Shown piece by piece: positions 18,146 to 28,102 of a stretch of 58,218 nucleotides of DNA. The first letter of the stretch is position 1. Each line of letters opens with the position of its first letter. Source of the DNA: Legionellaceae bacterium (GTDB lineage: Bacteria > Pseudomonadota > Gammaproteobacteria > Legionellales > Legionellaceae). The notes below the pieces were generated by a model. It was not told where the DNA came from, searched no databases, and saw nothing but the letters and a program-made list of their open reading frames with translations. Location: the NCBI GenBank assembly GCA_947474165.1, contig CANJHO010000003.1:1-58218 (forward strand), read 5' to 3'. The translations under genes and the position numbers were made by a program.

Positions 18146-18856
18146 TCATTTTGTTTTCCAACGCACTGCCATGCCACGTGCATAACGTAAATCCACACTG
18201 GACAGCTGCTCTGGCTTGTCTGCAAAAACCACTGAATATGCCCTACAAAATCGTTGTAGACGCTTCTCTAACTCTTGTTTACCTAAACGCAGTTGTATCC
18301 CATTAGTCAACACAAGCTCCCAAGCTTGATTATCACGCAATTGTAAAGCCGCTGCATGTAATCCATAGGTTGATAATAGCTTACTCAATTTTTGATAAAT
18401 TTGTAAGACGTCTGTTTGTTGTTGTAGAGGGCCTGTTAATTTTGGAAGACCTTCCTCATTTTGGTCCGTCGCTACATTAAATAACTCACCGTCTGCAGTC
18501 ATCAAGGTGTCATTCCAAACTGCAACAGGCGTTTTCTCCACCAAGGTTATTTTTAAAGTATCAGGCCATATCCGTTCTATATATACCCTATCACTCCAAT
18601 CCATTGCAAGGAGGTCATCATGAAGGCGGCGAACCGACAATGAAAAAAAACTTGAATGAAGATAATTAGATAAAACCAATTCGAGTTGCTTGCGTGTAAT
18701 ATGCTGATAATTAGCAGCAATTTTTACGGTGCTAATGGGAAAACGATAGGCATCCGCTAAAAATAAATAGCTTAGACGCGCTGTTAAAAATAGCGCACAT
18801 ACGATCAAAAACGTTAGAAGGCTTGTATATCGTAAACGCCCTGTTTCTGCACCCAT
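18146..18856 (-). CDS. ftsQ: Cell division protein FtsQ
   Basis: Bitopic inner membrane protein of the divisome that links FtsB/FtsL to the early components. A single membrane helix (about residues 12-32) is followed by a POTRA domain (FPISTVKIAANYQHITRKQL) and the FtsQ/DivIB beta domain ending with LSSVDLRYARGMAVRWK. 236 residues. It lies between ddl and ftsA as in other gammaproteobacteria. Confidence 0.94.
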   Translation of the reverse strand: MGAETGRLRYTSLLTFLIVCALFLTARLSYLFLADAYRFPISTVKIAANYQHITRKQLELVLSNYLHSSFFSLSVRRLHDDLLAMDWSDRVYIERIWPDTLKITLVEKTPVAVWNDTLMTADGELFNVATDQNEEGLPKLTGPLQQQTDVLQIYQKLSKLLSTYGLHAAALQLRDNQAWELVLTNGIQLRLGKQELEKRLQRFCRAYSVVFADKPEQLSSVDLRYARGMAVRWKTK

Positions 18857-18900
18857 GCGACAATCCTTTTAATTCGGATCGATTAACCAAAAGACCGACC

Positions 18901-19986
18901 CTACTGATAATGCCTCACCAACTGTTGACGACAATGATGATGTGTTATTGCCGATCCAATCAATTTATCTAATAATGCAGCATAGGATAAACCACTGGCT
19001 TGCCACATCTTGGCGTACATACTGATAGAGGTAAAACCAGGGATTGAGTTAATTTCATTAAAATAAATTTCACCGGTCTCATCGTCTAGAAAACAATCAA
19101 CCCTAGCCATTCCTTTGCATTTTAGCGTCACGAAAATATCGACTGCCACCTGTTGTAATCGATGCACTAGGGCATCATCTAAGACGGCTGGAATAATCAC
19201 CTCAGTTTCTGCACTCTCTAGATACTTAGCTGAATAGGAATAAAAGCCATCCGCATGATGGACCTGAATCTCTCCTGGCACGCTCACCTTGGGCCGAAGA
19301 AAAGGAGACTCATTTTCTAAGACGGCCAGTTCAATTTCTCGACCTTTGATAAACGCTTCAACAAGAACGGTCTCATCATATCGGCGTGCATCTGAAACAG
19401 CTGACAAAAGTTCTGGCATATCATGAACTTTTTGCACACCAACACTCGATCCCATAGAGCATGGTTTTACAAATAAGGGCCAACCCAATTCAGCAGACGC
19501 CCGCTTACAAAATTGCAATATTTCTTCGGCCGGGGCATGCCATGACAGTGCGCGGTAGGGTGCGGATTTTATCCCATTGATACCCACCAGACGCCGTGCC
19601 ATGTCTTTATCCATGCCGATCGCTGAAGACAGTACACTGCATCCAACATAAGCTATATTTGCCAATTCCAATAATCCCTGCAGCGCACCATCCTCATAGA
19701 GTGGACCATGAGCCACTGAAAACACCACATCCGCATCAACCGCTAGATGACCATCGACCAAGAGGCTCGGTAATGGACGAGAATCGGATGTCACAACAGG
19801 CAACTCATCTTTAAAGTTCAGTAGGTTTTGGTAACTATTCAGGTAGCATCGACCCTCTTTATCCATCCCCACAGGGATCACGTTGTATTGTTCAACGTCT
19901 AAATGAGCCAATACGGAGGCGGCTGATCTCAATGAAATTTCGTGCTCACCCGATTTGCCACCATAAAGTAGAAGTAAATTTAACAT
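18901..19986 (-). CDS. ddl: D-alanine--D-alanine ligase
   Basis: ATP-grasp ligase that makes D-Ala-D-Ala for the MurF step. Visible motifs: N-terminal [53 protein letters not shown] (ATP-grasp) and [16 protein letters not shown] (metal and substrate site). 361 residues. The start overlaps the murB stop by 7 bp, so translation is coupled. Confidence 0.97.
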   Translation of the reverse strand: MLNLLLLYGGKSGEHEISLRSAASVLAHLDVEQYNVIPVGMDKEGRCYLNSYQNLLNFKDELPVVTSDSRPLPSLLVDGHLAVDADVVFSVAHGPLYEDGALQGLLELANIAYVGCSVLSSAIGMDKDMARRLVGINGIKSAPYRALSWHAPAEEILQFCKRASAELGWPLFVKPCSMGSSVGVQKVHDMPELLSAVSDARRYDETVLVEAFIKGREIELAVLENESPFLRPKVSVPGEIQVHHADGFYSYSAKYLESAETEVIIPAVLDDALVHRLQQVAVDIFVTLKCKGMARVDCFLDDETGEIYFNEINSIPGFTSISMYAKMWQASGLSYAALLDKLIGSAITHHHCRQQLVRHYQ

Positions 19987-20906
19987 GATTCATCCCCGAT
20001 AATATGTATTTCACGAATCAACTCAATCGCTGTTTCTTCACGTACTGTTTTTTGCACCCATTGAATCAATGATTCGATATCCGTGGCGGATGCCATCCCT
20101 TGATGATTAATAATAAAATTAGCATGTTTTTCTGAAACCATTGCACCACCAAAAACTTTACCCTTTAAGCCACACGATTCAATTAACTTCGCCGCATAAT
20201 GATTCGGTGGATTTTTAAACACAGAACCGCAGTTGTACTCACTGGTCGGTTGGGTGGACGCCCTGTGCGCCAATAGCTCTTTAATTAATTGTAACGACGT
20301 GTCTTTATCCCCTGGCGTAAGACGGCAAGTTGCGGCGATAAACCACTCATCGTTTAATCCCGAGACATGACGATAAGATACATCAAATTCAGACGCCTTG
20401 CGCCGTCTTACCTCACCAAAACGGGTCATCGTCTCGACCTCAACCACGGACTGCCAGGTTTCACCATTAAAACACCCCGCATTCATCCGCAATGCACCGC
20501 CCATGGTTCCAGGAATACCCGCCCAAAACTCGCCACCCGCCAATTGGTTCCGCGCACAAAATCGTGCCATTTTAGCACAAGATACACCGGCCTCAACCCG
20601 AATCAAATCATCACCAACCAGGCTGAGCTCATTTAAACACCCCTGTGTCAGAATCACCGTCCCTGAAAAGCCGATGTCCCTTATCAAAGAATTGCTACCC
20701 AAGCCCAACCACAACAAGGGTTCGTCTGGAGGAAGCTGTTTCAGAAATAAAGCAAGATCAGCGATGCCCGCGGGCTTATACAATGCTTTCGCTACACCAC
20801 CAACACGCCAGGTTGTATAATCAGCCAAACGCTCTTGCAACAAGAGCAAGCCTTTATCTGAGTCTGCAATCAAAGGGGCACCCAATGCATTGTCAGATTT
20901 ATTCAC
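19980..20906 (-). CDS. murB: UDP-N-acetylenolpyruvoylglucosamine reductase MurB (short type IIa-like)
   Basis: FAD-dependent reductase giving UDP-N-acetylmuramic acid. The FAD-binding part shows [16 protein letters not shown] and [19 protein letters not shown]. The substrate part has [20 protein letters not shown] and the catalytic Ser/Glu region [11 protein letters not shown]. At 308 residues it is the shorter MurB type usual in dcw clusters, not the ~340-residue E. coli type. It begins with GTG inside a GTGA overlap with the murC stop. Confidence 0.96.
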   Translation of the reverse strand: MNKSDNALGAPLIADSDKGLLLLQERLADYTTWRVGGVAKALYKPAGIADLALFLKQLPPDEPLLWLGLGSNSLIRDIGFSGTVILTQGCLNELSLVGDDLIRVEAGVSCAKMARFCARNQLAGGEFWAGIPGTMGGALRMNAGCFNGETWQSVVEVETMTRFGEVRRRKASEFDVSYRHVSGLNDEWFIAATCRLTPGDKDTSLQLIKELLAHRASTQPTSEYNCGSVFKNPPNHYAAKLIESCGLKGKVFGGAMVSEKHANFIINHQGMASATDIESLIQWVQKTVREETAIELIREIHIIGDESC

Positions 20907-22318
20907 GCTATTTCTCGCAATGATTTCTGCATTAAATTTATCGCTAGTTGGCCAATACTACCGGCGCCTTGCATCAGGATAACATCTCCCTCTACCACCA
21001 ATTGCTCTAACTGTGCTTCAAAATTTTCTTCTGTCACTAATCTAGCTTTGGGAAACTTTGCATTAATTTGACTGATTAATAATTCAGTGCTGATCCCAGC
21101 AATAGGCGACTCCCCTGCAGGATAGATATCGAACAATAACAACTCATCAGACAGACTTAACACCTCCACAAAATCGGCAAATAGTGCTTTTGTACGCGTA
21201 TAACGATGCGGTTGAAATACATGGATTAGACGTTTATCAGGCCATACAGAACGAAATGCTTCTATTGTTGCTTTGATTTCTTGAGGATGATGTCCATAAT
21301 CATCAACAACCAGAACATTCCCATTCGTAAAATGCCGTTCACCTAATATTTGAAAACGGCGGCCGACCCCTTGAAACGCTTGCAATCCCTGCACAATGGC
21401 CTCATCACTCACCTGCAGTTCTGTCGCAATGGCAACAGCGGCGAGTGCGTTCAACACATTGTGACGGCCTGGCCACTTGAATTGGATGGTTAATGGGGCA
21501 TGAGGGACCGGCCGTAACATTGTAAATTCACTGAGTAAGCCCTTTTGATTCCAATTCACCGCACGATAATGAGCCCCCTCATTAAATCCATAGGTTAATG
21601 TGGGGCGTTGTATTGCGGGCAAAATACGGCGAACTTCTGGATCATCCAAACACACCACCGCTAACCCGTAGAATGGGAGATGATGAAGAAACTCGATGAA
21701 TGTTTGGCGTAGTTTGTCAAAATTATCGCCATAGGTGCTCATGTGATCGGCATCAATATTTGTAACCACTGCCATCATCGGCTTTAAAAATAGAAACGAG
21801 GCATCACTTTCATCGGCTTCAACAACAAAATAAGCTGATTTACCCAATTGAGCATTACTGCCACAGCTGTTTAATTTTCCACCAATAACGAAACTGGGAT
21901 CAAGACCCCCTTCGGCCAATAAACTACTCACCAAACTAGTGGTTGTGGTTTTTCCATGCGTCCCTGCAATGGCAATCCCATGACGAAAACGCATCAACTC
22001 AGACAACATGGCAGCCCGTGGGATAACGGGAATCATTTGTTCTCGGGCAGCGATTATCTCAGGGTTATCATCATCAACCGCCGTAGAGCGAACCACAACA
22101 TCCGCATGCTGAATATTTTCCACTCGATGGCCTATGGCGACCGGAATACCAAGTAACTGTAAGCGCTGTATTGTTTTGGTTTCAGAGAGATCAGACCCTG
22201 TGATCCGATACCCCTCATTGAGCAATACCTCTGCTATCCCGCACATCCCCGCACCACCAATGCCCACAAAATGGATCTGCTCTACCCGTCCCATCCTTGG
22301 TGATAAAAAATGATCCAT
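20903..22318 (-). CDS. murC: UDP-N-acetylmuramate--L-alanine ligase MurC
   Basis: First Mur ligase, adds L-Ala to UDP-MurNAc. N-terminal Rossmann motif IHFVGIGGAGMCGIAEVL, ATP P-loop IAGTHGKTTTTSLV, and central-domain NIDADHMSTYG and DDYGHHPQEIKA. ATG at 22318 (MDHFLSPRMGRVEQ) lies 5 bp after the ftsW stop and gives 471 residues; the frame is open to 22363 inside ftsW. murG, normally between ftsW and murC, is absent here. Confidence 0.96.
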   Translation of the reverse strand: MDHFLSPRMGRVEQIHFVGIGGAGMCGIAEVLLNEGYRITGSDLSETKTIQRLQLLGIPVAIGHRVENIQHADVVVRSTAVDDDNPEIIAAREQMIPVIPRAAMLSELMRFRHGIAIAGTHGKTTTTSLVSSLLAEGGLDPSFVIGGKLNSCGSNAQLGKSAYFVVEADESDASFLFLKPMMAVVTNIDADHMSTYGDNFDKLRQTFIEFLHHLPFYGLAVVCLDDPEVRRILPAIQRPTLTYGFNEGAHYRAVNWNQKGLLSEFTMLRPVPHAPLTIQFKWPGRHNVLNALAAVAIATELQVSDEAIVQGLQAFQGVGRRFQILGERHFTNGNVLVVDDYGHHPQEIKATIEAFRSVWPDKRLIHVFQPHRYTRTKALFADFVEVLSLSDELLLFDIYPAGESPIAGISTELLISQINAKFPKARLVTEENFEAQLEQLVVEGDVILMQGAGSIGQLAINLMQKSLREIA

Positions 22319-22323
22319 GTTAC

Positions 22324-23511
22324 TCACAATGCCCCCTTGGTTCGCAACCCCAAAGATTGCCAACGATTCTCATGATCAATACGTAACAGTACCGCAATAA
22401 CAACACAATTCACCACCATACTGGCGCCCCCATAACTTAAAAAGGGTAAAGTCAACCCTTTTGTAGGCAAAAGACCCGTATTAACACCCATATTAATACA
22501 AGCTTGAAGCCCCAACCAAAACGTAATGCCATACGCTGTATAAGAGGCAAATAATCGATCATGTAAATGGGCATTAAAACCAATCATTAACCCTCTAACC
22601 ACCAGTATACTATACAATAATAAAACTAGCAGGATACCGAGAAATCCCAATTCTTCTGCCAGTACCGCAAATAGAAAATCAGTATGGGACTCAGGCAAAT
22701 AAAATGACTTCTGAACACCGTCACCCAAACCAACACCTGACCATCCCCCTCGACCAAAAGCTATCAATGATTGTGTTAATTGATAACCACTATTAAATTG
22801 ATCAGCCCAAGGATTAAGAAATGCCGTCAAGCGCGCTACCCGATAAGGGGATGAGACGGCAAGAAAAGCAAGACATGCTCCCACCAAAAGCACTAATCCG
22901 ACGTAATACCGTAATTTCACCCCGGACAGAAACAGCATGGCCATTACGGTGCCTGCAATCACAACGGTTGCACCAAAATCGGGCTCCAATAGCAATAAAA
23001 CCCCCACAAGCCCCAAAACGAACATGGGCCGCATAAAGCCGACAATACTGTTTTTGATACACTGCTTCTGACGCACTAAATAGCCTGCCAGGTAAAAAAT
23101 CATGGTCATTTTAGCCAACTCAGACACCTGAATGCCGATAGGACCAAAAGAAAGCCATCGTCGACTTCCATTGACGACACGGCCAATCCCAGGGATTAAT
23201 ACCAAGACCAACATTAACAAACAAACAAGCAACATAGGCACACTGTATTTTTCCCACACACTACTATCGATGCGCATCAAGACCATGCCTACGATTAACC
23301 CCACAACAAGGTAGGAAGCCTGTCGAATTAAAAAATGAAACGGTTGATGATAAAATTTAGTGGAAATCATGACGGAACTAGAAGCAACCATCATGAGTCC
23401 AATGACCAATAGACCAATTAATGCGATTATCAACCATTTATCATAGAGCGCAAGGGGCTTATAAGTCGGTTTCCCTCGCTGGGTATAATGACGCGGCTGC
23501 ATGACGCTCAT
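22324..23511 (-). CDS. ftsW: Lipid II glycosyltransferase/division protein FtsW
   Basis: SEDS-family polytopic membrane enzyme that polymerises septal peptidoglycan together with FtsI. About ten membrane segments. Conserved SEDS segments are GRVVNGSRRWLSFGPIGIQ, YLPESHTDFLFAVLAEELG and the C-terminal TGLLPTKGLTLPFLSYGG. 395 residues. Its ATG overlaps the murD stop by 4 bp. Confidence 0.96.
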   Translation of the reverse strand: MSVMQPRHYTQRGKPTYKPLALYDKWLIIALIGLLVIGLMMVASSSVMISTKFYHQPFHFLIRQASYLVVGLIVGMVLMRIDSSVWEKYSVPMLLVCLLMLVLVLIPGIGRVVNGSRRWLSFGPIGIQVSELAKMTMIFYLAGYLVRQKQCIKNSIVGFMRPMFVLGLVGVLLLLEPDFGATVVIAGTVMAMLFLSGVKLRYYVGLVLLVGACLAFLAVSSPYRVARLTAFLNPWADQFNSGYQLTQSLIAFGRGGWSGVGLGDGVQKSFYLPESHTDFLFAVLAEELGFLGILLVLLLYSILVVRGLMIGFNAHLHDRLFASYTAYGITFWLGLQACINMGVNTGLLPTKGLTLPFLSYGGASMVVNCVVIAVLLRIDHENRWQSLGLRTKGAL

Positions 23512-24845
23512 AGCTCACCCACTACAGTAACAAAGGTATCCCCTCGATGACCATAGTCTCTGAACATATCCCAACTGGCACATGCAGGCGATAATAAAAC
23601 AACGTCACCGGTTAGGGCTTGATGTTGCGCCGCATGCACCGCAGCATCTAATGACGAAACTCGAATAATAGGAACAAGATCGGCAAGGGCTTTTTCCAAT
23701 TGATCAGCGTCTTCGCCCATTAAAACAACGGCGCGGACATAATCAGGCATGGCTACTCGTAACTCAGTAAAATCGGCCCCCTTGCCTTGGCCACCGGCTA
23801 TCAATACAATCTTGCCCTTTATCGAACCCCCGATGCCTGAAATGGCAGACAGGGTTGCACCAATATTCGTTCCTTTTGAATCATTAATATACGACACACC
23901 CTCAACCGTTCTAACCCACTGACTCCGATGTGCTAAGCCGCCAAAGTCTTGCAATACGTCTTTCATTGTGGCAGACGAAACACCAACGGCACGGCTCAAT
24001 GCACAGGCCGCCAAGGCATTTTTCCAATTATGCCGTCCTTTTATTTTTAATGCCTCAACGGCTAATATTTTTTCATGACCTTGTCCAAGATAATCGACCC
24101 CATCTTCATGAATCAAACCCCAATCATCCGCTTTAGGTTCATCCAGACCAAAACTGATTATCGAAGGGTTTCGCGTCTCTTCCTGAAGGCAGGGCTTTGT
24201 TTCTGCATCCTCGCGATTATACAATAACCATTCAGAACGATGATATACGCGCTGCTTGGCTTTTATATAGGCCTGAAGATGGTGATGTCGGTCAAGGTGA
24301 TCTGGCGTCACATTCAAAATGGTCGCAGCCTTAGGCGACAACGTGAAGATCAAATCCAACTGAAAACTAGATAATTCCAAAACCCACAAATCATATTGAA
24401 TCGGACAATCCAATAGATCCAGCACAGGCACACCAATATTGCCCGCAACAGCCACTGAAAACCCTGCCGCTTTTGCCATGTCACCAACCAAGGTTGTGAC
24501 CGTTGATTTTCCATTAGTGCCTGTGATGGCAATAACAGGGGCGTTGATTTCGCGGGCCAAGCATTCAATATCACCCACCACTGAAATCCCACTATCTATC
24601 GCTTTTTTCATGCTCGGTGAATCAAGGGCTACACCAGGGCTTGCAATAATTTCCGTGAACTGCTCATAAAGCGCTTCAGGAATTTCGCCAAGAAACACAT
24701 CAATGCCCGGAAATTCCGCTTTAAATTCATCGAGACCCAGCGGCTCCGTGCGCGTATCAAAGGCCACGAATGGTTTATTTCTCCGACGCAAATAACGCGC
24801 AATAGAATGGCCGGTTTTTCCCAGGCCTGCGACCAAATAGAGCAT
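23508..24845 (-). CDS. murD: UDP-N-acetylmuramoylalanine--D-glutamate ligase MurD
   Basis: Second Mur ligase, adds D-Glu. N-terminal LVAGLGKTGHSIARYL, P-loop ITGTNGKSTVTTLVGDM, LNVTPDHLDRHHHLQAYI, YINDSKGTNIGATLSAI and a C-terminal LLSPACASWDMFRDYGHRG. 445 residues. It lies 9 bp after mraY and overlaps ftsW, within one long co-oriented block. Confidence 0.97.
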   Translation of the reverse strand: MLYLVAGLGKTGHSIARYLRRRNKPFVAFDTRTEPLGLDEFKAEFPGIDVFLGEIPEALYEQFTEIIASPGVALDSPSMKKAIDSGISVVGDIECLAREINAPVIAITGTNGKSTVTTLVGDMAKAAGFSVAVAGNIGVPVLDLLDCPIQYDLWVLELSSFQLDLIFTLSPKAATILNVTPDHLDRHHHLQAYIKAKQRVYHRSEWLLYNREDAETKPCLQEETRNPSIISFGLDEPKADDWGLIHEDGVDYLGQGHEKILAVEALKIKGRHNWKNALAACALSRAVGVSSATMKDVLQDFGGLAHRSQWVRTVEGVSYINDSKGTNIGATLSAISGIGGSIKGKIVLIAGGQGKGADFTELRVAMPDYVRAVVLMGEDADQLEKALADLVPIIRVSSLDAAVHAAQHQALTGDVVLLSPACASWDMFRDYGHRGDTFVTVVGEL

Positions 24846-24854
24846 ATCAATCCT

Positions 24855-25940
24855 TTACCGAAGTTTTAAGGTTGCTAAACCGCACAGCACAAAAACCACC
24901 GTAATAATCCAAAACCGTACAATTATTTTCGGCTCAGACCACCCCTTTAATTCAAAATGATGGTGTAAGGGCGCCATGCGAAAAACACGCCGCCCCCCAG
25001 AGTATTTAAAATAACCAACCTGTATAATAACGGACATGGTTTCAATGACAAATAATCCACCCATGATTAATAAAACCAATTCTTGACGAATCACAATGGC
25101 AACAATGCCCAATGCGGCCCCTAATCCGAGCGATCCCACATCCCCCATAAATACCGCTGCGGGGTAACTATTATACCATAAAAACCCAAGGCCTGCGCCA
25201 ACGATGGCCGAACAAAAAATAGTTAATTCGCCGGTATTGGGCACAAAAGGAATGGATAGATAATGGGCATAAACAGCATTGCTGGCAACATACGCAAAAA
25301 CCCCTAAGGCACCTGCAACCATCACGATAGGCATAATCGCCAACCCATCCAGGCCATCGGTTAAATTCACAGCATTGCTACTGCCCACAATGACAAAATA
25401 GGCGAAGAGTGGAAACAAAGGACCTAAATTAATCAACCAGGATTTAAAAAAGGGGATAGTGAGTTGCGTATGAATGGGCATGCTGGCGTTCATATAAAGA
25501 TATAATACGGCAGTCAATGCGATAATCGATAACCAAAAATATTTCCAGCGACCAGGCAATCCTTTGCTATGTTTTAAAACAAGCTTGCGGTAATCATCGA
25601 CCCAACCCACCACACCCGAGCCTACGGTCACAAACAGGACCAACCACAAGCTACCTTGCTCTAAATCACCCCATAACAAACAACTCACGGTGATTGCTAA
25701 TAAAATCAACACCCCACCCATGGTGGGTGTCCCTGATTTTGATAAATGACTTTGAGGGCCGTCATCCCGAACCACTTGCCCAATTTGCAAGTAGTGCAAC
25801 CAACGAATCATTGGTGGACCACAAAACAAACCAACCAGAAGGGCGGTAAGGGCGGCTAGTATCGAGCGAAAGGTCAGGTATTGAAAGACTCTAAACGCAT
25901 GGTACTGTCCTTGTAATAATTGCGTTAGCCAAAAAAGCAT
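24855..25940 (-). CDS. mraY: Phospho-MurNAc-pentapeptide transferase MraY
   Basis: Inner membrane enzyme that forms lipid I from UDP-MurNAc-pentapeptide and undecaprenyl phosphate. About ten membrane helices. Signature motifs: [33 protein letters not shown] (catalytic Asp pair), [13 protein letters not shown] and the cytoplasmic [13 protein letters not shown]. 361 residues, matching E. coli length. A gap of about 105 bp separates it from murF, longer than the other junctions in the cluster. Confidence 0.98.
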   Translation of the reverse strand: MLFWLTQLLQGQYHAFRVFQYLTFRSILAALTALLVGLFCGPPMIRWLHYLQIGQVVRDDGPQSHLSKSGTPTMGGVLILLAITVSCLLWGDLEQGSLWLVLFVTVGSGVVGWVDDYRKLVLKHSKGLPGRWKYFWLSIIALTAVLYLYMNASMPIHTQLTIPFFKSWLINLGPLFPLFAYFVIVGSSNAVNLTDGLDGLAIMPIVMVAGALGVFAYVASNAVYAHYLSIPFVPNTGELTIFCSAIVGAGLGFLWYNSYPAAVFMGDVGSLGLGAALGIVAIVIRQELVLLIMGGLFVIETMSVIIQVGYFKYSGGRRVFRMAPLHHHFELKGWSEPKIIVRFWIITVVFVLCGLATLKLR

Positions 25941-26045
25941 CTGTCGTCTCCCCTTTTCGCTATTAGCTTTAGTCAGTATATACTAAAAAAAGCGGAGCAT
26001 ACCACATGTGAACAGGATCAACAGCAATTCGCATTACTCCAATGA

Positions 26046-27377
26046 TTAACCCACCAATTGATGCACAATTTTTTCCATCGCACTGGCGCGTGATCCCTTC
26101 ACTAACACCGTGGTATTCGCATCCAATTGATTCAGTAGATTCAGCACAAGCGTGCCTTGATTCTCATAATGCTCAGCATTCGCGCCATAGGCTCTGGCCG
26201 TGTATTCACTCTGCTTGCCACACGTCATGAGTCTATCGATGCCACGCTCCCTGAGCGCCACGCCAACGGCTTCATGGTATTGTTGACTAGCAGGACCTAG
26301 CTCACCCATGTCTCCAAAAACAAAAATACGCACCCCGTCGCGACTCGCCAATACATCAATGGCCATCAATGCTGAGGATAAATTCGCATTATAGGTATCA
26401 TCGATAATGATGGCCTTATTTTTTCCCTGAAGGAACGTCATTCGGCCAGCAACCCCCCCAAATTGATGCAAGCCGAATGCAATATCGGCCAAAGTGATAC
26501 CCAATGCAAAGGTGCACGCGGCAGCAGCCAAGGCATTGCTGACATTATGTGCGCCAGGGACACGCAACTGAATCTCTATTTGGCCTTCGGGCGTCACCAA
26601 TATAAATTGCCCACAGCCTGCTGTATCGTAGTGAATCGCTTTTGCATAAATATCAGCTGGCTTTTCCTTTGAAAAACGCAGTGTTTTTTTGTTAATCAAC
26701 AAAGCATCCCAAAAATGGGCATAAGCATCATCTTGATTAATCACCGCAGTCCCGCCCACAGCAAGCCCCTGATAAATCTCCCCTTTCGCCGAAGCCACCC
26801 CATCGATAGAGACAAACCCCTCAAGGTGAGCTGGCGCAATATTATTAATCAAAGCAACCTTGGGCTGAACAATTGCCACGGTATGAGCGATTTCACCCAA
26901 ATGGTTCGCACCCAGTTCAAATACCGCCGTCCGATGCGTCGCATTAAGCTGTAACACACTGAAAGGCACCCCAATGTGGTTATTCAAATTACCTGGGGTT
27001 GCATAAGTGGGTTCTGGCAGGATGGAGGCTATCATTTCTTTAACCGTTGTTTTTCCATTACTCCCTGTCAATGCAATCACATCGCAGCCAAACCGTTTTC
27101 GATGCGTGGTTGCAATACTTGCCAACGCCGCTAACGTATCTGGCACAACCAGTTGGGGAATCGAAATATTCGGCAGGGCTTGATGACAAACAATGGCAAG
27201 CGCCCCTTTTGCAACAACATCAGGGATAAAATCCTGGCCATCAAAATGCTCCCCGCGAATGGCAATAAATAAATTCCCTGGTAGCACCTGCCGGCTGTCA
27301 ATACAAATCCCCGTTAACTCATGCGAGCTTGAACAGGAACAGTTTAATAATGCTGCGATTTCACTTAATATCATCAT
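26046..27377 (-). CDS. murF: UDP-MurNAc-tripeptide--D-Ala-D-Ala ligase MurF
   Basis: Last cytoplasmic Mur ligase, joins D-Ala-D-Ala to the UDP-MurNAc tripeptide. Motifs: GNLFIAIRGEHFDGQDFIP, P-loop ALTGSNGKTTVKEMIAS, GVPFSVLQL, VALINNIAPAHLEGF, IIDDTYNANLSSALMAI. 443 residues. The ATG overlaps the zipA stop as ATGA. Its upstream neighbour is zipA, not murE, which departs from the usual dcw order. Confidence 0.96.
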   Translation of the reverse strand: MMILSEIAALLNCSCSSSHELTGICIDSRQVLPGNLFIAIRGEHFDGQDFIPDVVAKGALAIVCHQALPNISIPQLVVPDTLAALASIATTHRKRFGCDVIALTGSNGKTTVKEMIASILPEPTYATPGNLNNHIGVPFSVLQLNATHRTAVFELGANHLGEIAHTVAIVQPKVALINNIAPAHLEGFVSIDGVASAKGEIYQGLAVGGTAVINQDDAYAHFWDALLINKKTLRFSKEKPADIYAKAIHYDTAGCGQFILVTPEGQIEIQLRVPGAHNVSNALAAAACTFALGITLADIAFGLHQFGGVAGRMTFLQGKNKAIIIDDTYNANLSSALMAIDVLASRDGVRIFVFGDMGELGPASQQYHEAVGVALRERGIDRLMTCGKQSEYTARAYGANAEHYENQGTLVLNLLNQLDANTTVLVKGSRASAMEKIVHQLVG

Positions 27378-28093
27378 GATTGCTCGAGGGCCTCATCAAG
27401 ATTTAACATCCGATAATAGCGATTTAAGCTCTCCTCAGACAATGGCTTTCGTTGAAAGTCCAATAGGTACGCATCAAGGCCTTCACTCAATTGCTTTGCC
27501 GTATCCAACATAATCGCAAAACGTTCAGCATCAATTGTCGAATTGCCAGAGGCTTGCATAAATAAACACAACCCATGCACACTAAATGCACCTATGTTTT
27601 GCAAATCAAAAACCCCGGTTGCCGTTGCTGCCGCTAAACTACACAAAATAGGTCCTTGACCATTCGGCGATTGGTGTCGATGAAATAAATGACCCTCTCC
27701 AAAACGCAAGCCTGCCGCCAGTACCGTCTGTAACAATTCATAACCCGCCAATTGACGATTCTCTTTAGCCAATAAAAACATCATCACTGAAGTGGGTTGC
27801 TCACTCCCTAGTCGGGGACGCGTTTCTTCTTGAACAGCGCTAACAGAAGGGGCTCTGGCCCGTAACACAGGCTCGAGGGTCTTATGACTATCGGATTGTA
27901 TGCTATCCAAGACCGGATCAATTTTACGTACAGCAATAATATCATCTTGGCTTACACTCGACGGCGTGCCAATCGGTGGCTGATAATCAACAAAATTTAC
28001 ACTCTGGCGCCTAGACTTAATGATACTCGTAATTGCAATAATGACCCCTATCAACAACAAGATATTAAAAATAAAACTCACATTGATCTGCAT
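27374..28093 (-). CDS. zipA: Cell division protein ZipA
   Basis: Bitopic membrane protein that anchors FtsZ polymers. An N-terminal membrane helix (NVSFIFNILLLIGVIIAIT) is followed by a basic then Pro/Ser-rich flexible region (about 30-95) and the ZipA FtsZ-binding domain (about 97-235; MMFLLAKENRQLAGYELL, GLRFGEGHLFHRHQ, FAIMLDTAKQLSEGLDAYL). 239 residues, shorter than the 328 of E. coli because the linker is reduced. It lies between smc and murF. An smc-zipA pair is known in gammaproteobacteria. Confidence 0.9.
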   Translation of the reverse strand: MQINVSFIFNILLLIGVIIAITSIIKSRRQSVNFVDYQPPIGTPSSVSQDDIIAVRKIDPVLDSIQSDSHKTLEPVLRARAPSVSAVQEETRPRLGSEQPTSVMMFLLAKENRQLAGYELLQTVLAAGLRFGEGHLFHRHQSPNGQGPILCSLAAATATGVFDLQNIGAFSVHGLCLFMQASGNSTIDAERFAIMLDTAKQLSEGLDAYLLDFQRKPLSEESLNRYYRMLNLDEALEQS

Positions 28094-28102
28094 TATTGAC
28101 TC